Source: an uncultured Paracoccaceae bacterium (lineage in GTDB: Bacteria; Pseudomonadota; Alphaproteobacteria; Rhodobacterales; Rhodobacteraceae). Taken from it: a stretch of 64,000 nucleotides of DNA. The stretch lies in contig CANLNM010000006.1 of the NCBI GenBank assembly GCA_947492475.1, positions 159,408 through 223,407 of the forward strand, given 5' to 3'. The position numbers and the translations under genes were made by a program. Shown here in pieces: positions 23,652-33,870 of the stretch. Within the stretch, counting starts at the first letter, position 1, and each line of letters opens with the position of its first letter. A model generated the notes under the pieces. It saw nothing but the letters and a program-made list of their open reading frames with translations. It was not told the DNA's origin and did not search any database.

Positions 23652-26618
23652 TCAGTTTCCTTCCATGCTCAGCGCGTCATTCACGAGCGCTGCTTGTTGG
23701 GCTTTGTGTTGTGATGCCAGACCCGTCGCGGGCGAGGCAGAGGCAGGACGACCCGCATAGGCAGGGCGTGTTGTATCGGCTTTGATCCGGGTCAGAACCC
23801 ATTCGATATTGGGTTCGATAAAAGACCAAGCGCCTTGGTTTTTGGGTTCTTCCTGACACCAGACCATTTCAGCGCCTTTGAACCGTTCCAGTTCTTTGAC
23901 CAATGAAATGGCAGGGAATGGATAGAATTGTTCGATCCGCAGCAGATAGATGTCGTCAATCCCACGTGCATCGCGCTCCTCAAGCAGGTCAAAATAGACC
24001 TTACCGGAACACATCACCACCCGTTTGATTTTGTCATCGGCCACCAAGTTGGTGTCGGAATTGCCCTGTTGGGCGTCATCCCACAGAACCCGGTGGAAAC
24101 TGGACCCGGTGGTGAAATCCTCAGAACGGCTGACGGCCAGTTTGTGGCGCAGCAGCGATTTCGGGGTCATCATTACCAGCGGTTTACGGAATGACCGGTG
24201 CAGCTGACGGCGCAGGATGTGGAAATAGTTCGCAGGTGTGGTGCAATTGGCCACGATCCAGTTATCGCCGCCGCACATTTGCAGGAACCGTTCCAGACGG
24301 GCCGAACTGTGCTCGGGGCCTTGGCCTTCGAACCCGTGGGGCAGCAGCATGACCAGACCGGACATACGCAGCCACTTGGCTTCGCCGGAACTGATGAATT
24401 GGTCAAACATGATCTGCGCCCCGTTGGCGAAATCGCCAAACTGCGCCTCCCACAGGGTCAGCGCGTTTGGTTCGGCCAGCGAATAGCCATATTCAAAGCC
24501 CAACACCGCATATTCCGACAGCATCGAATCGATAACTTCGTATTCGGCCTGACCTTCGCGGATATGGTTCAGCGGGTAATAACGATCCTCTGTTTCCTGA
24601 TGCACAAACCCGGAATGGCGTTGGGAAAACGTCCCGCGGGTGGAATCCTGACCAGATAGACGCACGGGGTAGCCTTCGGTCAACAAAGATCCAAACGCCA
24701 ACGCTTCGCCAGTGGCCCAGTCAAACCCTGTGCCGGTTTCGAACATTTTGGATTTGGCTGCCAGCAGACGATCCACGGTTTTATGCAGCGCATAGCCATC
24801 CGGGGCAGAGGTCAACGATTGACCGATTTCCGCCATGGTTTCCGGTTTGATCGCTGTTGCGCCGCGCTGATAATCATCGTCGTTTTGCTTGTCCATATGG
24901 GACCAGCGCCCATCCAGCCAGTCAGCTTTGTTGGGTTTGTAGGTTTTGCCGGTCTCAAACTCATCATTCAGATAGGCTTGGAACTTGGCCTTCATGTCTT
25001 CGATTTCGCCTTCGGGCAGCAGGCCATCTTTGACCAAACGATCCGTATAAAGCGTCAGCGTTGTTTTCTGCTTTTTGATCTTTTTGTACATGATCGGGTT
25101 GGTGAACATGGGCTCGTCGCCCTCGTTGTGACCAAACCGACGGTAGCAGATCATGTCGATCACGACGTCTTTGTGGAATTTCTGACGGAATTCCGTAGCC
25201 ACACGGGCCGCATGAACAACCGCCTCTGGGTCGTCGCCATTGACGTGGAAAATCGGCGCTTCGACCATCAAAGCGATATCCGTTGGATAAGGCGAAGACC
25301 GAGAGAAATGCGGCGCTGTGGTGAACCCGATCTGGTTGTTCACAACGATATGCATCGTGCCGCCGGTTTTGTGACCGCGCAGACCGGACAGGCCCAGACC
25401 TTCTGCGACCACACCCTGACCGGCAAAAGCCGCATCGCCGTGCAGCAAAATGCCCATGACAGATGTGCGTTCGGTGTCACCCAATTGGTCCTGTTTCGCG
25501 CGTACCTTGCCCAGAACAACGGGGTTCACCGCCTCTAGGTGGGATGGGTTTGCGGTCAGCGACAGGTGCACTGCGTTGCCATCAAATTCGCGATCCGAAG
25601 ACGCGCCAAGGTGATATTTCACATCGCCTGACCCATCGACATCCTCGGGTTTGAACGATCCACCCTGAAATTCGTTGAAAATCGCGCGGTAGGGTTTGGA
25701 CATCACATTGGCCAGAACCGACAGACGGCCGCGGTGTGGCATGCCGATCACGATGTCACGAATGCCCAATTGACCACCGCGTTTGATGATCTGCTCCATG
25801 GCTGGGATCAGGCTTTCGCCGCCATCCAGACCAAACCGCTTGGTGCCCATATATTTGACATGCAGGAATTTTTCGAACCCTTCGGCCTCGACCAGCTTGT
25901 TCAGGATCGCCTTACGTCCATTTTGGGTGAACGTGATTTCCTTGCCGAACCCTTCGATGCGTTCTTTCAGCCAACCGGCCTCTTCTGGGTTGGAAATATG
26001 CATGTATTGCAGGGCAAATGTGCCGCAATAAGTGCGTTTCACAATGGCCAGAATTTCCGCCATTGTCGCCACTTCGAGGCCCAGAACATTGTCGATGAAA
26101 ATCGGGCGGTTCATATCCGCGGCGGTAAAGCCGTAGGACGCTGGGTCCAGTTCAGGATGCGGGGTCTGATCACGCATGCCAAGAGGATCCAGATCAGCGA
26201 CCAGATGGCCCCGAATTCGATAGGCCCGGATCAGCATCAGCGCGCGCAAACTATCAAGCACAGCAAGGCGAACCTGCTCTTCGCTGACCTCAACGCCTTT
26301 GTCTGCGGCCTTGGCTTTGATTTTGTCACCGGCGGCTTTGGCATCTTTGGGATCGGCGGGCCATTGGCCATCCAGCGCAGCTGTCAGGTCATCATTTGGC
26401 GCCGGTGGCCAATCGTTGCGCGCCCAAGAGGGACCTGCGGCTTCGGCTTTGGCATCTGCAGGGGCATCCCCCAAGGCGGCAAAGAAATCCCGCCAGCTTT
26501 CATCAACAGCGTTGGGATTATCGGCATATCGGGCATATAATTGCTCAATATATTCCGCGTTATGCCCTTGCATAAAGCTAGAAGCATGGAAGACGTCGTT
26601 TGGGCTTTGATCTGTCAT
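23652..26618 (-). CDS. odhA: 2-Oxoglutarate dehydrogenase E1 component
   Basis: A 988-residue thiamine-diphosphate enzyme that decarboxylates 2-oxoglutarate. Landmarks are FHASSFMQGHNAEYIEQLY at the N-terminus (E2-binding region), HVKYMGTKRFGLDGGESLIP, IGMPHRGRLSVLANV, the ThDP-binding segment HVNGDDPEAVVHAA, and YGYSLAEPNALTLWEAQFGDFANGAQ. Of two adjacent ATGs, 26618 has an AGGA 7 nt upstream, while 26624 is only 2-3 nt from it; I chose 26618. First gene of odhAB-lpdA. It is separated from sucD by the plus-strand sulfotransferase gene, so it needs its own promoter upstream of 26618. Confidence 0.96.
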   Translation of the reverse strand: MTDQSPNDVFHASSFMQGHNAEYIEQLYARYADNPNAVDESWRDFFAALGDAPADAKAEAAGPSWARNDWPPAPNDDLTAALDGQWPADPKDAKAAGDKIKAKAADKGVEVSEEQVRLAVLDSLRALMLIRAYRIRGHLVADLDPLGMRDQTPHPELDPASYGFTAADMNRPIFIDNVLGLEVATMAEILAIVKRTYCGTFALQYMHISNPEEAGWLKERIEGFGKEITFTQNGRKAILNKLVEAEGFEKFLHVKYMGTKRFGLDGGESLIPAMEQIIKRGGQLGIRDIVIGMPHRGRLSVLANVMSKPYRAIFNEFQGGSFKPEDVDGSGDVKYHLGASSDREFDGNAVHLSLTANPSHLEAVNPVVLGKVRAKQDQLGDTERTSVMGILLHGDAAFAGQGVVAEGLGLSGLRGHKTGGTMHIVVNNQIGFTTAPHFSRSSPYPTDIALMVEAPIFHVNGDDPEAVVHAARVATEFRQKFHKDVVIDMICYRRFGHNEGDEPMFTNPIMYKKIKKQKTTLTLYTDRLVKDGLLPEGEIEDMKAKFQAYLNDEFETGKTYKPNKADWLDGRWSHMDKQNDDDYQRGATAIKPETMAEIGQSLTSAPDGYALHKTVDRLLAAKSKMFETGTGFDWATGEALAFGSLLTEGYPVRLSGQDSTRGTFSQRHSGFVHQETEDRYYPLNHIREGQAEYEVIDSMLSEYAVLGFEYGYSLAEPNALTLWEAQFGDFANGAQIMFDQFISSGEAKWLRMSGLVMLLPHGFEGQGPEHSSARLERFLQMCGGDNWIVANCTTPANYFHILRRQLHRSFRKPLVMMTPKSLLRHKLAVSRSEDFTTGSSFHRVLWDDAQQGNSDTNLVADDKIKRVVMCSGKVYFDLLEERDARGIDDIYLLRIEQFYPFPAISLVKELERFKGAEMVWCQEEPKNQGAWSFIEPNIEWVLTRIKADTTRPAYAGRPASASPATGLASQHKAQQAALVNDALSMEGN

Positions 26619-26788
26619 TTTCATTTCCTCGCAGAGGCAGACATAGTGATGAAGTGGCCTAACATAAGATTAGTTGAGGCGTCGTTAGCGTGGTGCCGAT
26701 TGGCAAACGGTCCCAATTGGGGTGTTGCATTGGCGGCAGGACTTTGGATATTGGGCGCATTGATTTCAGCGATATAGGCACCGTTTTT

Positions 26789-27685
26789 ATGCAGCCCAAT
26801 TATCTTTTTGTTGTGGGTGCGCCCAAATGCGGCACGACCACAATTGCGCATGTGCTGGGGCGTCATCGCGATGTCTGTTTGGCCGCATCCAAGGAACCGC
26901 GTTTCTTTACGGATTATGGCAGCCGCACATGGCATGGCCCCATGGGACAGGCTTTCGCTGAAAGCATGGTCACGGACCGCATCGCGTATGAGGCTGAGTT
27001 CGCCGCCAACCCGCAGGCCGCCTGGCGCATTGATGCGTCCACCGATTATCTGAGCTGTCCTGCCTCGGCCGAAATAATCCGGGACTTTGCCGATTCCATT
27101 GCCCCGGCACACGTTCAGGTGGTGATTGCCGTGCGCGACCCGGTGAAACGTATTTTGTCCGAATACCGGCATACGACCCGCGACGGGCATGAGCGGCTGA
27201 CATTGATGCAATCGATGGCCGCCGAACCGGATCGGATCGCGGCGGGCTGGCATCCGCTGTTTCATCATATGGCGCGGACGCAATACAGCACCCAGATCGC
27301 CCGGTATCGATCCGTTCTCGGGGATCGAGTGACGATTGTGGATTATCACAGTCTTGATGCGGAACTGGACCGGATTTGGGGGCTGATGAACCTGACGCCA
27401 GTTCCGATTGAGGCCACACCGCGGATGAACACCAGCCACAAACCCAAATTGCGATGGGTGCGCAAAATCCTGCGAAATCAGACCACGCTGGCTACTGCAC
27501 GCGCGATTGTTCCTAAATCCATGCGCCGTGGTATTCGTCAGGGGATCGAGACCGCGAACACCGACAGGTTGGTTGCAACCGATGCTGATGTAATCGCGCT
27601 CAGACAAATGCTTGGCCCGGAAATTCAGAGATGCCTCGACGATCCATTGATCCCGACATCGGCGTGGAGTTTGGGCGAAACCTGA
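26789..27685 (+). CDS. Sulfotransferase family protein
   Basis: A 298-residue PAPS-dependent sulfotransferase-like protein. The 5'-phosphosulfate binding loop is VGAPKCGTTTIAHVL (about residues 8-22) and the 3'-phosphate site is VVIAVRDPVKRILSEYRH (Arg and Ser conserved). The frame is open upstream, but the ATG at 26789 places the loop at the usual distance from the start. The acceptor is unknown; relatives modify polysaccharides or lipids. It lies on the opposite strand inside the TCA cluster, between sucD and odhA, and so looks like a later insertion. Confidence 0.85.
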   Translation: MQPNYLFVVGAPKCGTTTIAHVLGRHRDVCLAASKEPRFFTDYGSRTWHGPMGQAFAESMVTDRIAYEAEFAANPQAAWRIDASTDYLSCPASAEIIRDFADSIAPAHVQVVIAVRDPVKRILSEYRHTTRDGHERLTLMQSMAAEPDRIAAGWHPLFHHMARTQYSTQIARYRSVLGDRVTIVDYHSLDAELDRIWGLMNLTPVPIEATPRMNTSHKPKLRWVRKILRNQTTLATARAIVPKSMRRGIRQGIETANTDRLVATDADVIALRQMLGPEIQRCLDDPLIPTSAWSLGET

Positions 27686-27985
27686 TTGTTTGGTTTCCTT
27701 GTTATCGTCAAACTCACCCATTGCCAGGGCATCGGCCCGGCAGTCTGGGAAAGTCAGATAATCACAAGAGCAACACACGTGGTCAAACTTTCTGCGCGTT
27801 GAAGGCAGAACATGCCGGAACAGATTTTTGTCGCGCCAGTAGAGCGCCAGCATTCACTGCTGAACTGCGCATACAAGCGACGGCGAAGATCTGAGTCATC
27901 ATGGCGTATTCCAAACCATTAGATCGTTAGATTTCGGTGTGGCGACAATCGCCGCCGCACCGGGTTTTATGACCCTTTGGGTTGC
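27686..27985. other. 300-bp intergenic region between the convergent sulfotransferase and sucD genes
   Basis: No convincing gene. A GC-rich imperfect hairpin (CGGTG...CACCG with inner GGCGA/TCGCC) lies at about 27939-27963 and is followed by GGGTTTTAT on the plus strand, so it may end the sulfotransferase transcript. The long minus-strand frame across this stretch continues through the sulfotransferase gene and lacks any recognisable domain. Confidence 0.4.
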
Positions 27986-28867
27986 TTAGCCGATCGCTTT
28001 CAGCACGGCTTCGCCCAATGTGGCAGGGCTATCGGCAACCACGATGCCAGCGGCGCGCATGGCTTCGATTTTGGATTCAGCATCGCCTTTGCCACCAGCA
28101 ACAATCGCGCCAGCGTGACCCATGCGACGACCCGGAGGCGCCGTGCGGCCAGCGATGAAACCAGCGACGGGTTTCCAACGGCCTTTTTTCTTTTGCTCGG
28201 CCAGGAATTCAGCGGCTTCTTCTTCTGCAGAACCCCCGATTTCACCGATCATGATGATGGATTGTGTTTCATCATCGTCCAGGAACAGGTCCAGCACGTC
28301 GATATGTTCCGTGCCTTTGATTGGATCGCCGCCGATGCCCACCGCTGTGGACTGGCCCAGACCAATGTCAGAGGTCTGTTTCACGGCCTCATAGGTCAGG
28401 GTGCCGGAACGGGACACAACGCCAACCGACCCACGTTTGTGGATATGGCCGGGCATAATGCCGATTTTGCACGCATCCGGGGTGATCACGCCGGGGCAGT
28501 TTGGCCCGATCAGGCGCGATTTGGACCCTTCTAGGGACCGCTGAACGCGCATCATGTCCAGCACAGGAATGCCTTCGGTGATACAGATGATCAGCTCCAT
28601 TTCCGCGTCGATCGCTTCCAGAATGGAATCGGCTGCGAAGGGCGGGGGAACATAGATCACAGAGGCGTTGGCCTCGGTGACGTGTTTGGCTTCGTGGACC
28701 GAGTTAAAGATCGGCAGATCCAGATGGGTCATGCCGCCTTTGCCGGGGGTCACGCCGCCAACCATTTTTGTGCCATATGCGATGGCTTGTTCAGAATGGA
28801 ACGTGCCCTGCGAGCCAGTCAGGCCCTGACAGATCACTTTGGTGTTTTCGTCGATGAGGACTGCCAT
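27986..28867 (-). CDS. sucD: Succinate-CoA ligase alpha subunit
   Basis: A 293-residue alpha subunit that forms succinate and ATP/GTP from succinyl-CoA. Family motifs are [19 protein letters not shown] (CoA site), [39 protein letters not shown] and the phosphohistidine loop [17 protein letters not shown] (His in RRMGHAG). An AGGAG lies just before the ATG. It is downstream of sucC with a lipoprotein gene between them, which is unusual since sucC and sucD normally abut. Confidence 0.96.
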   Translation of the reverse strand: MAVLIDENTKVICQGLTGSQGTFHSEQAIAYGTKMVGGVTPGKGGMTHLDLPIFNSVHEAKHVTEANASVIYVPPPFAADSILEAIDAEMELIICITEGIPVLDMMRVQRSLEGSKSRLIGPNCPGVITPDACKIGIMPGHIHKRGSVGVVSRSGTLTYEAVKQTSDIGLGQSTAVGIGGDPIKGTEHIDVLDLFLDDDETQSIIMIGEIGGSAEEEAAEFLAEQKKKGRWKPVAGFIAGRTAPPGRRMGHAGAIVAGGKGDAESKIEAMRAAGIVVADSPATLGEAVLKAIG

Positions 28868-28910
28868 GAGGAGTCTCCTTTATTAATGCGCAATGCGCGT
28901 CGTCAAAGTG

Positions 28911-29369
28911 TCAGGACCGGCTGACACTTCCGTTTTCATATAGGCTGGGACCATGATTGCTGATGCCAACACTGCATTGAAGACCGTCGGCTGTGCCCGT
29001 CGCGACCGAAACGCTGGTGCGGTCATGTCCATTCAATTGGTAGGACGCGAACCGTGACCCGACATTTGGAAATACAATGATGTTCGGCTCTGCAAACCGC
29101 CCAGAGGCAATAATGGCCCGCTCAGAATTGGCGGCGCTGCCGGGGGCAACACAAAATTCCTGAAACAGAGCGTCTGCCAAATTAGCATTCGCTGACATGG
29201 CACCACCGGATGGCTGATCTGGGGTCGCTTGCGACGCTGCAAGATCAACCAGACCACTGCCGGGCGCAACAGCCTGCGGGCCATTGCGTGTTTCCAGACC
29301 TGATGAGGATGCGCAGGCGCCCAATCCCATCAATGCGATACCCAAAACTATGTGTTTAAACCCCAACAT
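28911..29369 (-). CDS. Small lipoprotein encoded between sucC and sucD
   Basis: A 152-residue predicted lipoprotein: the signal peptide ends in the lipobox LGAC (Cys19). A low-complexity linker rich in Ser, Ala and Gly follows, then a domain of about 85 residues (LADALFQEFCVAPGS...) with two cysteines (FCV and LQCSVG). I do not recognise the family. The start is 3 nt after the sucC stop and the end is 43 nt before sucD, so it must be cotranscribed with the ligase genes. A function linked to the TCA cycle is not implied by the sequence. Confidence 0.72.
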   Translation of the reverse strand: MLGFKHIVLGIALMGLGACASSSGLETRNGPQAVAPGSGLVDLAASQATPDQPSGGAMSANANLADALFQEFCVAPGSAANSERAIIASGRFAEPNIIVFPNVGSRFASYQLNGHDRTSVSVATGTADGLQCSVGISNHGPSLYENGSVSRS

Positions 29370-29372
29370 GCC

Positions 29373-30578
29373 TTAACCCTTAACCGCTTTTACAATTTTT
29401 TCGGCGCCATCGGACAGATTGTCAGCCGCAATCACGTCAAGACCGGAATTGTTGATGATGTCCTTGCCGGCTTCTACGTTTGTGCCTTCTAGACGCACAA
29501 CCAGCGGAACCTGAAGCCCAACTTCTTTGACCGCAGCCACCACACCTTCGGCGATCACATCGCAGCGCATGATGCCGCCAAAGATGTTCACAAGGATGCC
29601 TTTGACGTTCGGGTCAGAGGTGATGATTTTGAACGCTTCGGTGACCTTTTCTTTGGTCGCGCCGCCGCCCACATCAAGGAAGTTGGCAGGCTCAGCACCA
29701 TAAAGTTTGATGATGTCCATTGTGGCCATCGCCAGACCCGCACCGTTGACCATGCAGCCAATTTCACCGTCCAGCGCGATGTAGTTCAGATCGTGCTTGG
29801 ATGCGGCCAGTTCTTTGGGATCTTCTTCGGTTTCGTCGCGCAGCTCGGCAATGTCTGGCTGGCGATAGATCGCGTTGCCGTCAAAACCAACCTTGGCATC
29901 CAGAACCTTCAGGCTGCCGGTGCCCTTGCCATCGTCCAGAACGATCAGCGGGTTGATTTCCAGCATTTCCATGTCTTTTTCGGTGAACGCTTTGTACAGC
30001 TGACCCATCAGCTTGACGCATTCTTTGACTTGCGCACCTTTCAGGCCCAGTGAAAACGCGACGCGACGGCCGTGGAATGCTTGGTACCCTGTGGCAGGAT
30101 CAACAGAGAAGGACAGGATTTTTTCTGGGGTCGACGCGGCGACCTCTTCGATGTCCATGCCGCCTTCGGTGGAACAAACGAAAGACACGCGGCTGGTTTG
30201 ACGATCAACCAACAGGGCCAGATACAATTCGCGCTCAATGTCAGACCCATCTTCGATGTAGATGCGGTTGACTTGTTTGCCAGCTGGACCGGTCTGGTGT
30301 GTCACCAGAGTTTGGCCGAGCATTTTCTTGGCTTCTTCGGCTGCTTCTGCAACGGATTTCGCCAGACGCACGCCGCCTTTTTCGCCAGCAGCAGCTTCTT
30401 TGAATGTGCCTTTGCCGCGTCCGCCTGCGTGGATCTGCGCTTTGACAACCCAAAGCGGGCCGTCCATTTCGCCAGCTGCGGTTTTTGCGTCCTCAGCTTT
30501 GAGCACAACGCGGCCGTCACTGACAGGCGCGCCATAAGAGCGCAAAAGCGCTTTCGCTTGGTATTCGTGGATGTTCAT
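29373..30578 (-). CDS. sucC: Succinate-CoA ligase beta subunit
   Basis: A 401-residue ATP-grasp subunit. It starts [19 protein letters not shown], with an ATP-grasp region including [17 protein letters not shown]. The Mg site is in MLEINPLIV, and the C-terminal ligase domain has [18 protein letters not shown] and [19 protein letters not shown]. The ATG has GAGGGGAC upstream. The promoter region contains a pair of TGTGATCACA palindromes about 102-132 bp before the start, shared with sdhC, indicating common regulation of succinyl-CoA and succinate steps. Confidence 0.97.
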   Translation of the reverse strand: MNIHEYQAKALLRSYGAPVSDGRVVLKAEDAKTAAGEMDGPLWVVKAQIHAGGRGKGTFKEAAAGEKGGVRLAKSVAEAAEEAKKMLGQTLVTHQTGPAGKQVNRIYIEDGSDIERELYLALLVDRQTSRVSFVCSTEGGMDIEEVAASTPEKILSFSVDPATGYQAFHGRRVAFSLGLKGAQVKECVKLMGQLYKAFTEKDMEMLEINPLIVLDDGKGTGSLKVLDAKVGFDGNAIYRQPDIAELRDETEEDPKELAASKHDLNYIALDGEIGCMVNGAGLAMATMDIIKLYGAEPANFLDVGGGATKEKVTEAFKIITSDPNVKGILVNIFGGIMRCDVIAEGVVAAVKEVGLQVPLVVRLEGTNVEAGKDIINNSGLDVIAADNLSDGAEKIVKAVKG

Positions 30579-30679
30579 AGACCGTCCCCTCGCTTTGGTG
30601 GTTTGGTTATTGGTCAGTAAGCACAGTATAACCCCTGAAAAAACGGTAAATATTGCTGAAATGCAGAAAAACCGACATT

Positions 30680-30710
30680 TGTGATCACATGGAAAAAGAG
30701 TGTGATCACA
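30680..30710. promoter_or_regulatory. Paired TGTGATCACA palindromes upstream of sucC
   Basis: Two identical perfect 10-bp palindromes at 30680-30689 and 30701-30710, start-to-start distance 21 bp (two helical turns) with an 11-bp spacer. The outer flanks are also symmetric (TTTG... and ...CAAAA). The same arrangement with the same period occurs upstream of sdhC. It fits a dimeric regulator binding cooperatively to one DNA face. The half-sites abut, unlike the CRP consensus, which has a 6-bp gap. Confidence 0.75.
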
Positions 30711-30739
30711 AAATGTGTGGAATTGATGTTTTTGTTAGC

Positions 30740-30769
30740 GCCAGCAGGAATCGGTGATGTCCTGCTGGC
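30740..30769. other. Perfect 10-bp inverted repeat between the small membrane protein gene and sucC
   Basis: GCCAGCAGGA at 30740-30749 pairs perfectly with 30760-30769 around a 10-nt loop. There is no U-tract on either side in the direction of transcription, so it is not a classic terminator. It could be an RNA structure or weak terminator between the gene at 30813-31037 and sucC, or protect the 3' end of the upstream message. Confidence 0.5.
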
Positions 30770-30812
30770 ACCCAATCCAGATCAATGAGCCACAGCAAAA
30801 GCCGTTATTTTG

Positions 30813-31037
30813 CTATTCTGCGGGGGTGCTTTGGTCGGATTCACCTTGTTTTGAAGCATCGCGTCCAGAAGCGCCGCGTAAACCATTCCAGCCAAGTTGT
30901 ATTTTGAGCCCGTGTTTGGGGGATCGGACAAAACGGACATAGCCGCCCCCAATGACAACGATGCCAACTGCGAGACACAGGCCGACGCTTGCGATCAACA
31001 GGATATTGTCGGGCAGGTTACTGAGCATTTTAGACAT
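30813..31037 (-). CDS. Small single-span membrane protein between mdh and sucC
   Basis: A 74-residue protein with one strongly hydrophobic helix (about residues 10-34, NILLIASVGLCLAVGIVVIGGGYV) and a basic then polar C-terminal tail (VRFVRSPKHGLKIQLGW...). The ATG at 31037 has a near-perfect AGGAGG with a 5-nt spacer, which is the best evidence that it is real. No known family recognised. It lies in the TCA cluster but is flanked by a terminator on the mdh side and a hairpin on the sucC side. Confidence 0.65.
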   Translation of the reverse strand: MSKMLSNLPDNILLIASVGLCLAVGIVVIGGGYVRFVRSPKHGLKIQLGWNGLRGASGRDASKQGESDQSTPAE

Positions 31038-31241
31038 ATTAGCCTCCTAGAGATATGCAAATACATGTTTCACGGGAGGGCGTCGGTTGATCCGCGCTTC
31101 TTACCGGGAGGTACCCTTTGTTCGGTTTCCACCCTCAAAGACCAGTCGATGATCCTTGCCCGGTCTAAAAACGCGATTCTGACGAGGGATTTGTGACGGC
31201 GATGTAAATGTAATGTGTCTATCGGCGCAGGAAGCGGAATA

Positions 31242-31273
31242 CAAAAAGGCGCCCGCAGATGCAGGCGCCTTTT
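31242..31273 (-). terminator. Terminator of mdh
   Basis: Perfect stem AAAAGGCGCC (31244-31253) with GGCGCCTTTT (31264-31273) and a 10-nt loop, 22 nt beyond the mdh stop. The minus-strand transcript has U residues at the 3' side of the hairpin. It separates mdh from the downstream suc genes. Confidence 0.85.
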
Positions 31274-31294
31274 CGGATTAAGATCGCAAATCGC

Positions 31295-32359
<1,065 letters not shown>

Positions 32360-32417
32360 TCATGGGTTGATGCCGCTAACACGTCTACAATTCGGTAAGA
32401 TTTGCGAGAAGAGCTAG

Positions 32418-33167
32418 ATGGAATTTGATTTAAATTTCTTTATGTGGGCGGTTCCCGCGGTGCTGTTTGCCGCCGTGTCAAAGTCAGGTTTTGGCTCTGG
32501 GGCGTCGTTTGCATCTGCAGCGATTCTCGCTTTGGTGCTGACCCCGGGCGAAGCATTGGGCGTGATGTTGCCATTGCTGATGCTGGTCGATGTGACGTCG
32601 TTGAAACCCTATTGGCGCAAATGGGATTGGGGCGCGTCAAAGGCGGTCATCATCGGCGCGATCCCCGGTGTTGCCATGGGTGCCGCGCTTTATGCGTTTG
32701 TGCCAGCGGACTTGTTCCGGCTGATGATTGGGCTGATGTGCCTGCTGTTTGTCGGATGGCGCTGGGCGGGGGCGCTGGGCTGGCTGCGCGCCGATCGGCG
32801 GCCGATTTCAAACATTTTGGGGGGCTTGTCCGGATTTGTGGGTGGATTCACCAGTTTTGTCGCGCATGCAGGCGGTCCCCCCGTGGCGATGTATCTGCTG
32901 CGGCTGGGACGGGATAAAACCACGTTCCAAGCGTCCACAATCCTGATTTTCTGGGGGATCAATGGGATGAAATTCATCCCCTATGCCTTTTTGGGCATTT
33001 TTACTTGGCAAACCATGCTGGCGGATTTGTTTTTGGCGCCAGTGGCGATTTTTGGTGCTTGGTTGGGGGTTCGTGCGCATTACCTGATATCAGAACGCGC
33101 CTTTTTTACACTGTCATATGTGTTGTTGGTGCTGACCGGTTTGCGTTTGATCTGGATCGCGGTTTGA
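32418..33167 (+). CDS. TauE/SafE family sulfite/organosulfonate exporter-like permease
   Basis: A 249-residue membrane protein with about eight hydrophobic segments. The TauE/SafE pattern is visible in SKSGFGSGASFASAAILALVLTP near the start and NILGGLSGFVGGFTSFVAHAGGPPVAMYLL in the middle. Substrate unknown; members move sulfite, sulfonates or related anions. It is divergent from mdh. A second family member is encoded at 55521. Confidence 0.85.
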   Translation: MEFDLNFFMWAVPAVLFAAVSKSGFGSGASFASAAILALVLTPGEALGVMLPLLMLVDVTSLKPYWRKWDWGASKAVIIGAIPGVAMGAALYAFVPADLFRLMIGLMCLLFVGWRWAGALGWLRADRRPISNILGGLSGFVGGFTSFVAHAGGPPVAMYLLRLGRDKTTFQASTILIFWGINGMKFIPYAFLGIFTWQTMLADLFLAPVAIFGAWLGVRAHYLISERAFFTLSYVLLVLTGLRLIWIAV

Positions 33168-33206
33168 GGAAACCCTGCCGGGGCAAAGCTGTGGGCAAAC
33201 CAAAAA

Positions 33207-33233
33207 CACCGCACGCCCTGCGGCGATGCGGTG
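33207..33233 (-). terminator. Hairpin likely terminating the gene at 33263
   Basis: Stem CACCGCA/TGCGGTG at 33207-33213 and 33227-33233; in the minus direction it is followed by GTTTTTGG. It lies between convergent genes and may serve mainly the minus-strand one. The stem is short, so this is a moderate call. Confidence 0.5.
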
Positions 33234-33262
33234 CCTTCTGATTGATGACAGAGGGATTGGAT

Positions 33263-33577
33263 TTAGGCAGGGGCGTCCGTGTTTGGCAATGCCTCTGCGA
33301 GGGCCTGAAAATGTTGGCCAGAGGCCACCATACATGTTGGGCCGCCGGGCGCGGTGACTGTGATCGTCCAACTGCCGGTTTCTAAGGATGCAAATACCTC
33401 AATCACGGCATTATTGGCAGCCAGTCCGATGGATTGCCGGCTTTCGCCGTAACGATCCGCCAAACGTTCGATCACCATTTCATGAGGGGCACAGTTGCGC
33501 GCCTGTTGGGCAATCGCCTGATCGGCGGCAATGAACGCGCCGATCCCGAACGAGAGAGTCATAAGTTTTTTCTTCAT
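33263..33577 (-). CDS. Small exported protein, function unknown
   Basis: A 104-residue protein with a signal peptide (MKKKLMTLSFGIGAFIAADQAIAQ; cleavage after AIA). The mature part of about 80 residues has two cysteines (RNCAPHE and PTCMVAS), which could form a disulfide. The pattern APHEMVIERLADRYGESRQSIGLA resembles small periplasmic proteins common in Rhodobacteraceae. No function can be assigned. An AGGTGAG-type Shine-Dalgarno precedes the ATG. Confidence 0.65.
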   Translation of the reverse strand: MKKKLMTLSFGIGAFIAADQAIAQQARNCAPHEMVIERLADRYGESRQSIGLAANNAVIEVFASLETGSWTITVTAPGGPTCMVASGQHFQALAEALPNTDAPA

Positions 33578-33870
33578 CTTCTCACCTTTCCTGAGCGGCG
33601 GATATTGGGTCAGAGCCTTTTGGCTGTGTGATCCGCGATATGCATTTCATCATGCGATGGGCGCCACTTTTCCGCATATCCAGTGACCCACTGGGCGGCC
33701 CGTCTTGTGGCGTCGTTGATAAAACTTTGCGCAGAAATCTTAGATAATCGGTTAACGGACCGTGCGCAGACCGCTAAAGTTCGAACGGTGCTGCGGTGCG
33801 GCAATTTTATCATTGAACTATTTGGCAATCTGTGACCCTTATTTGCGCAACAAAATTGCGAGGAAGAATC
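33578..33870. other. Intergenic region upstream of mcl2
   Basis: A minus-strand frame (about 33610-33828, 60-72 residues, start ambiguous between TTG and ATG) covers most of this gap, but it has no clear Shine-Dalgarno or recognisable motif. I left it uncalled. The mcl2 promoter must lie in the last 100 bp. A GAGGAAGA Shine-Dalgarno is visible at 33859-33866. Confidence 0.4.

Noticed and set aside
26621..27853. 410-codon minus-strand frame over the sulfotransferase
   Set aside because: Most of it is antisense to the sulfotransferase; the part in the gap (27694-27853) has several cysteines but no Shine-Dalgarno and no known motif.
33610..33828. Possible 60-72 residue gene on the minus strand before mcl2
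   Set aside because: Start codon ambiguous, no ribosome-binding site, no recognisable motif. It may still be real, so the gap is described rather than called.
33843..33860. TTGCG repeats before mcl2 and TTGCAATGTTGC before ccr as PccR/RamB-type sites
   Set aside because: Periods are 13 bp and 8 bp, not matching each other or the known TTTGCAAA-N4-TTTGCAAA arrangement, and at mcl2 they overlap the ribosome-binding site.
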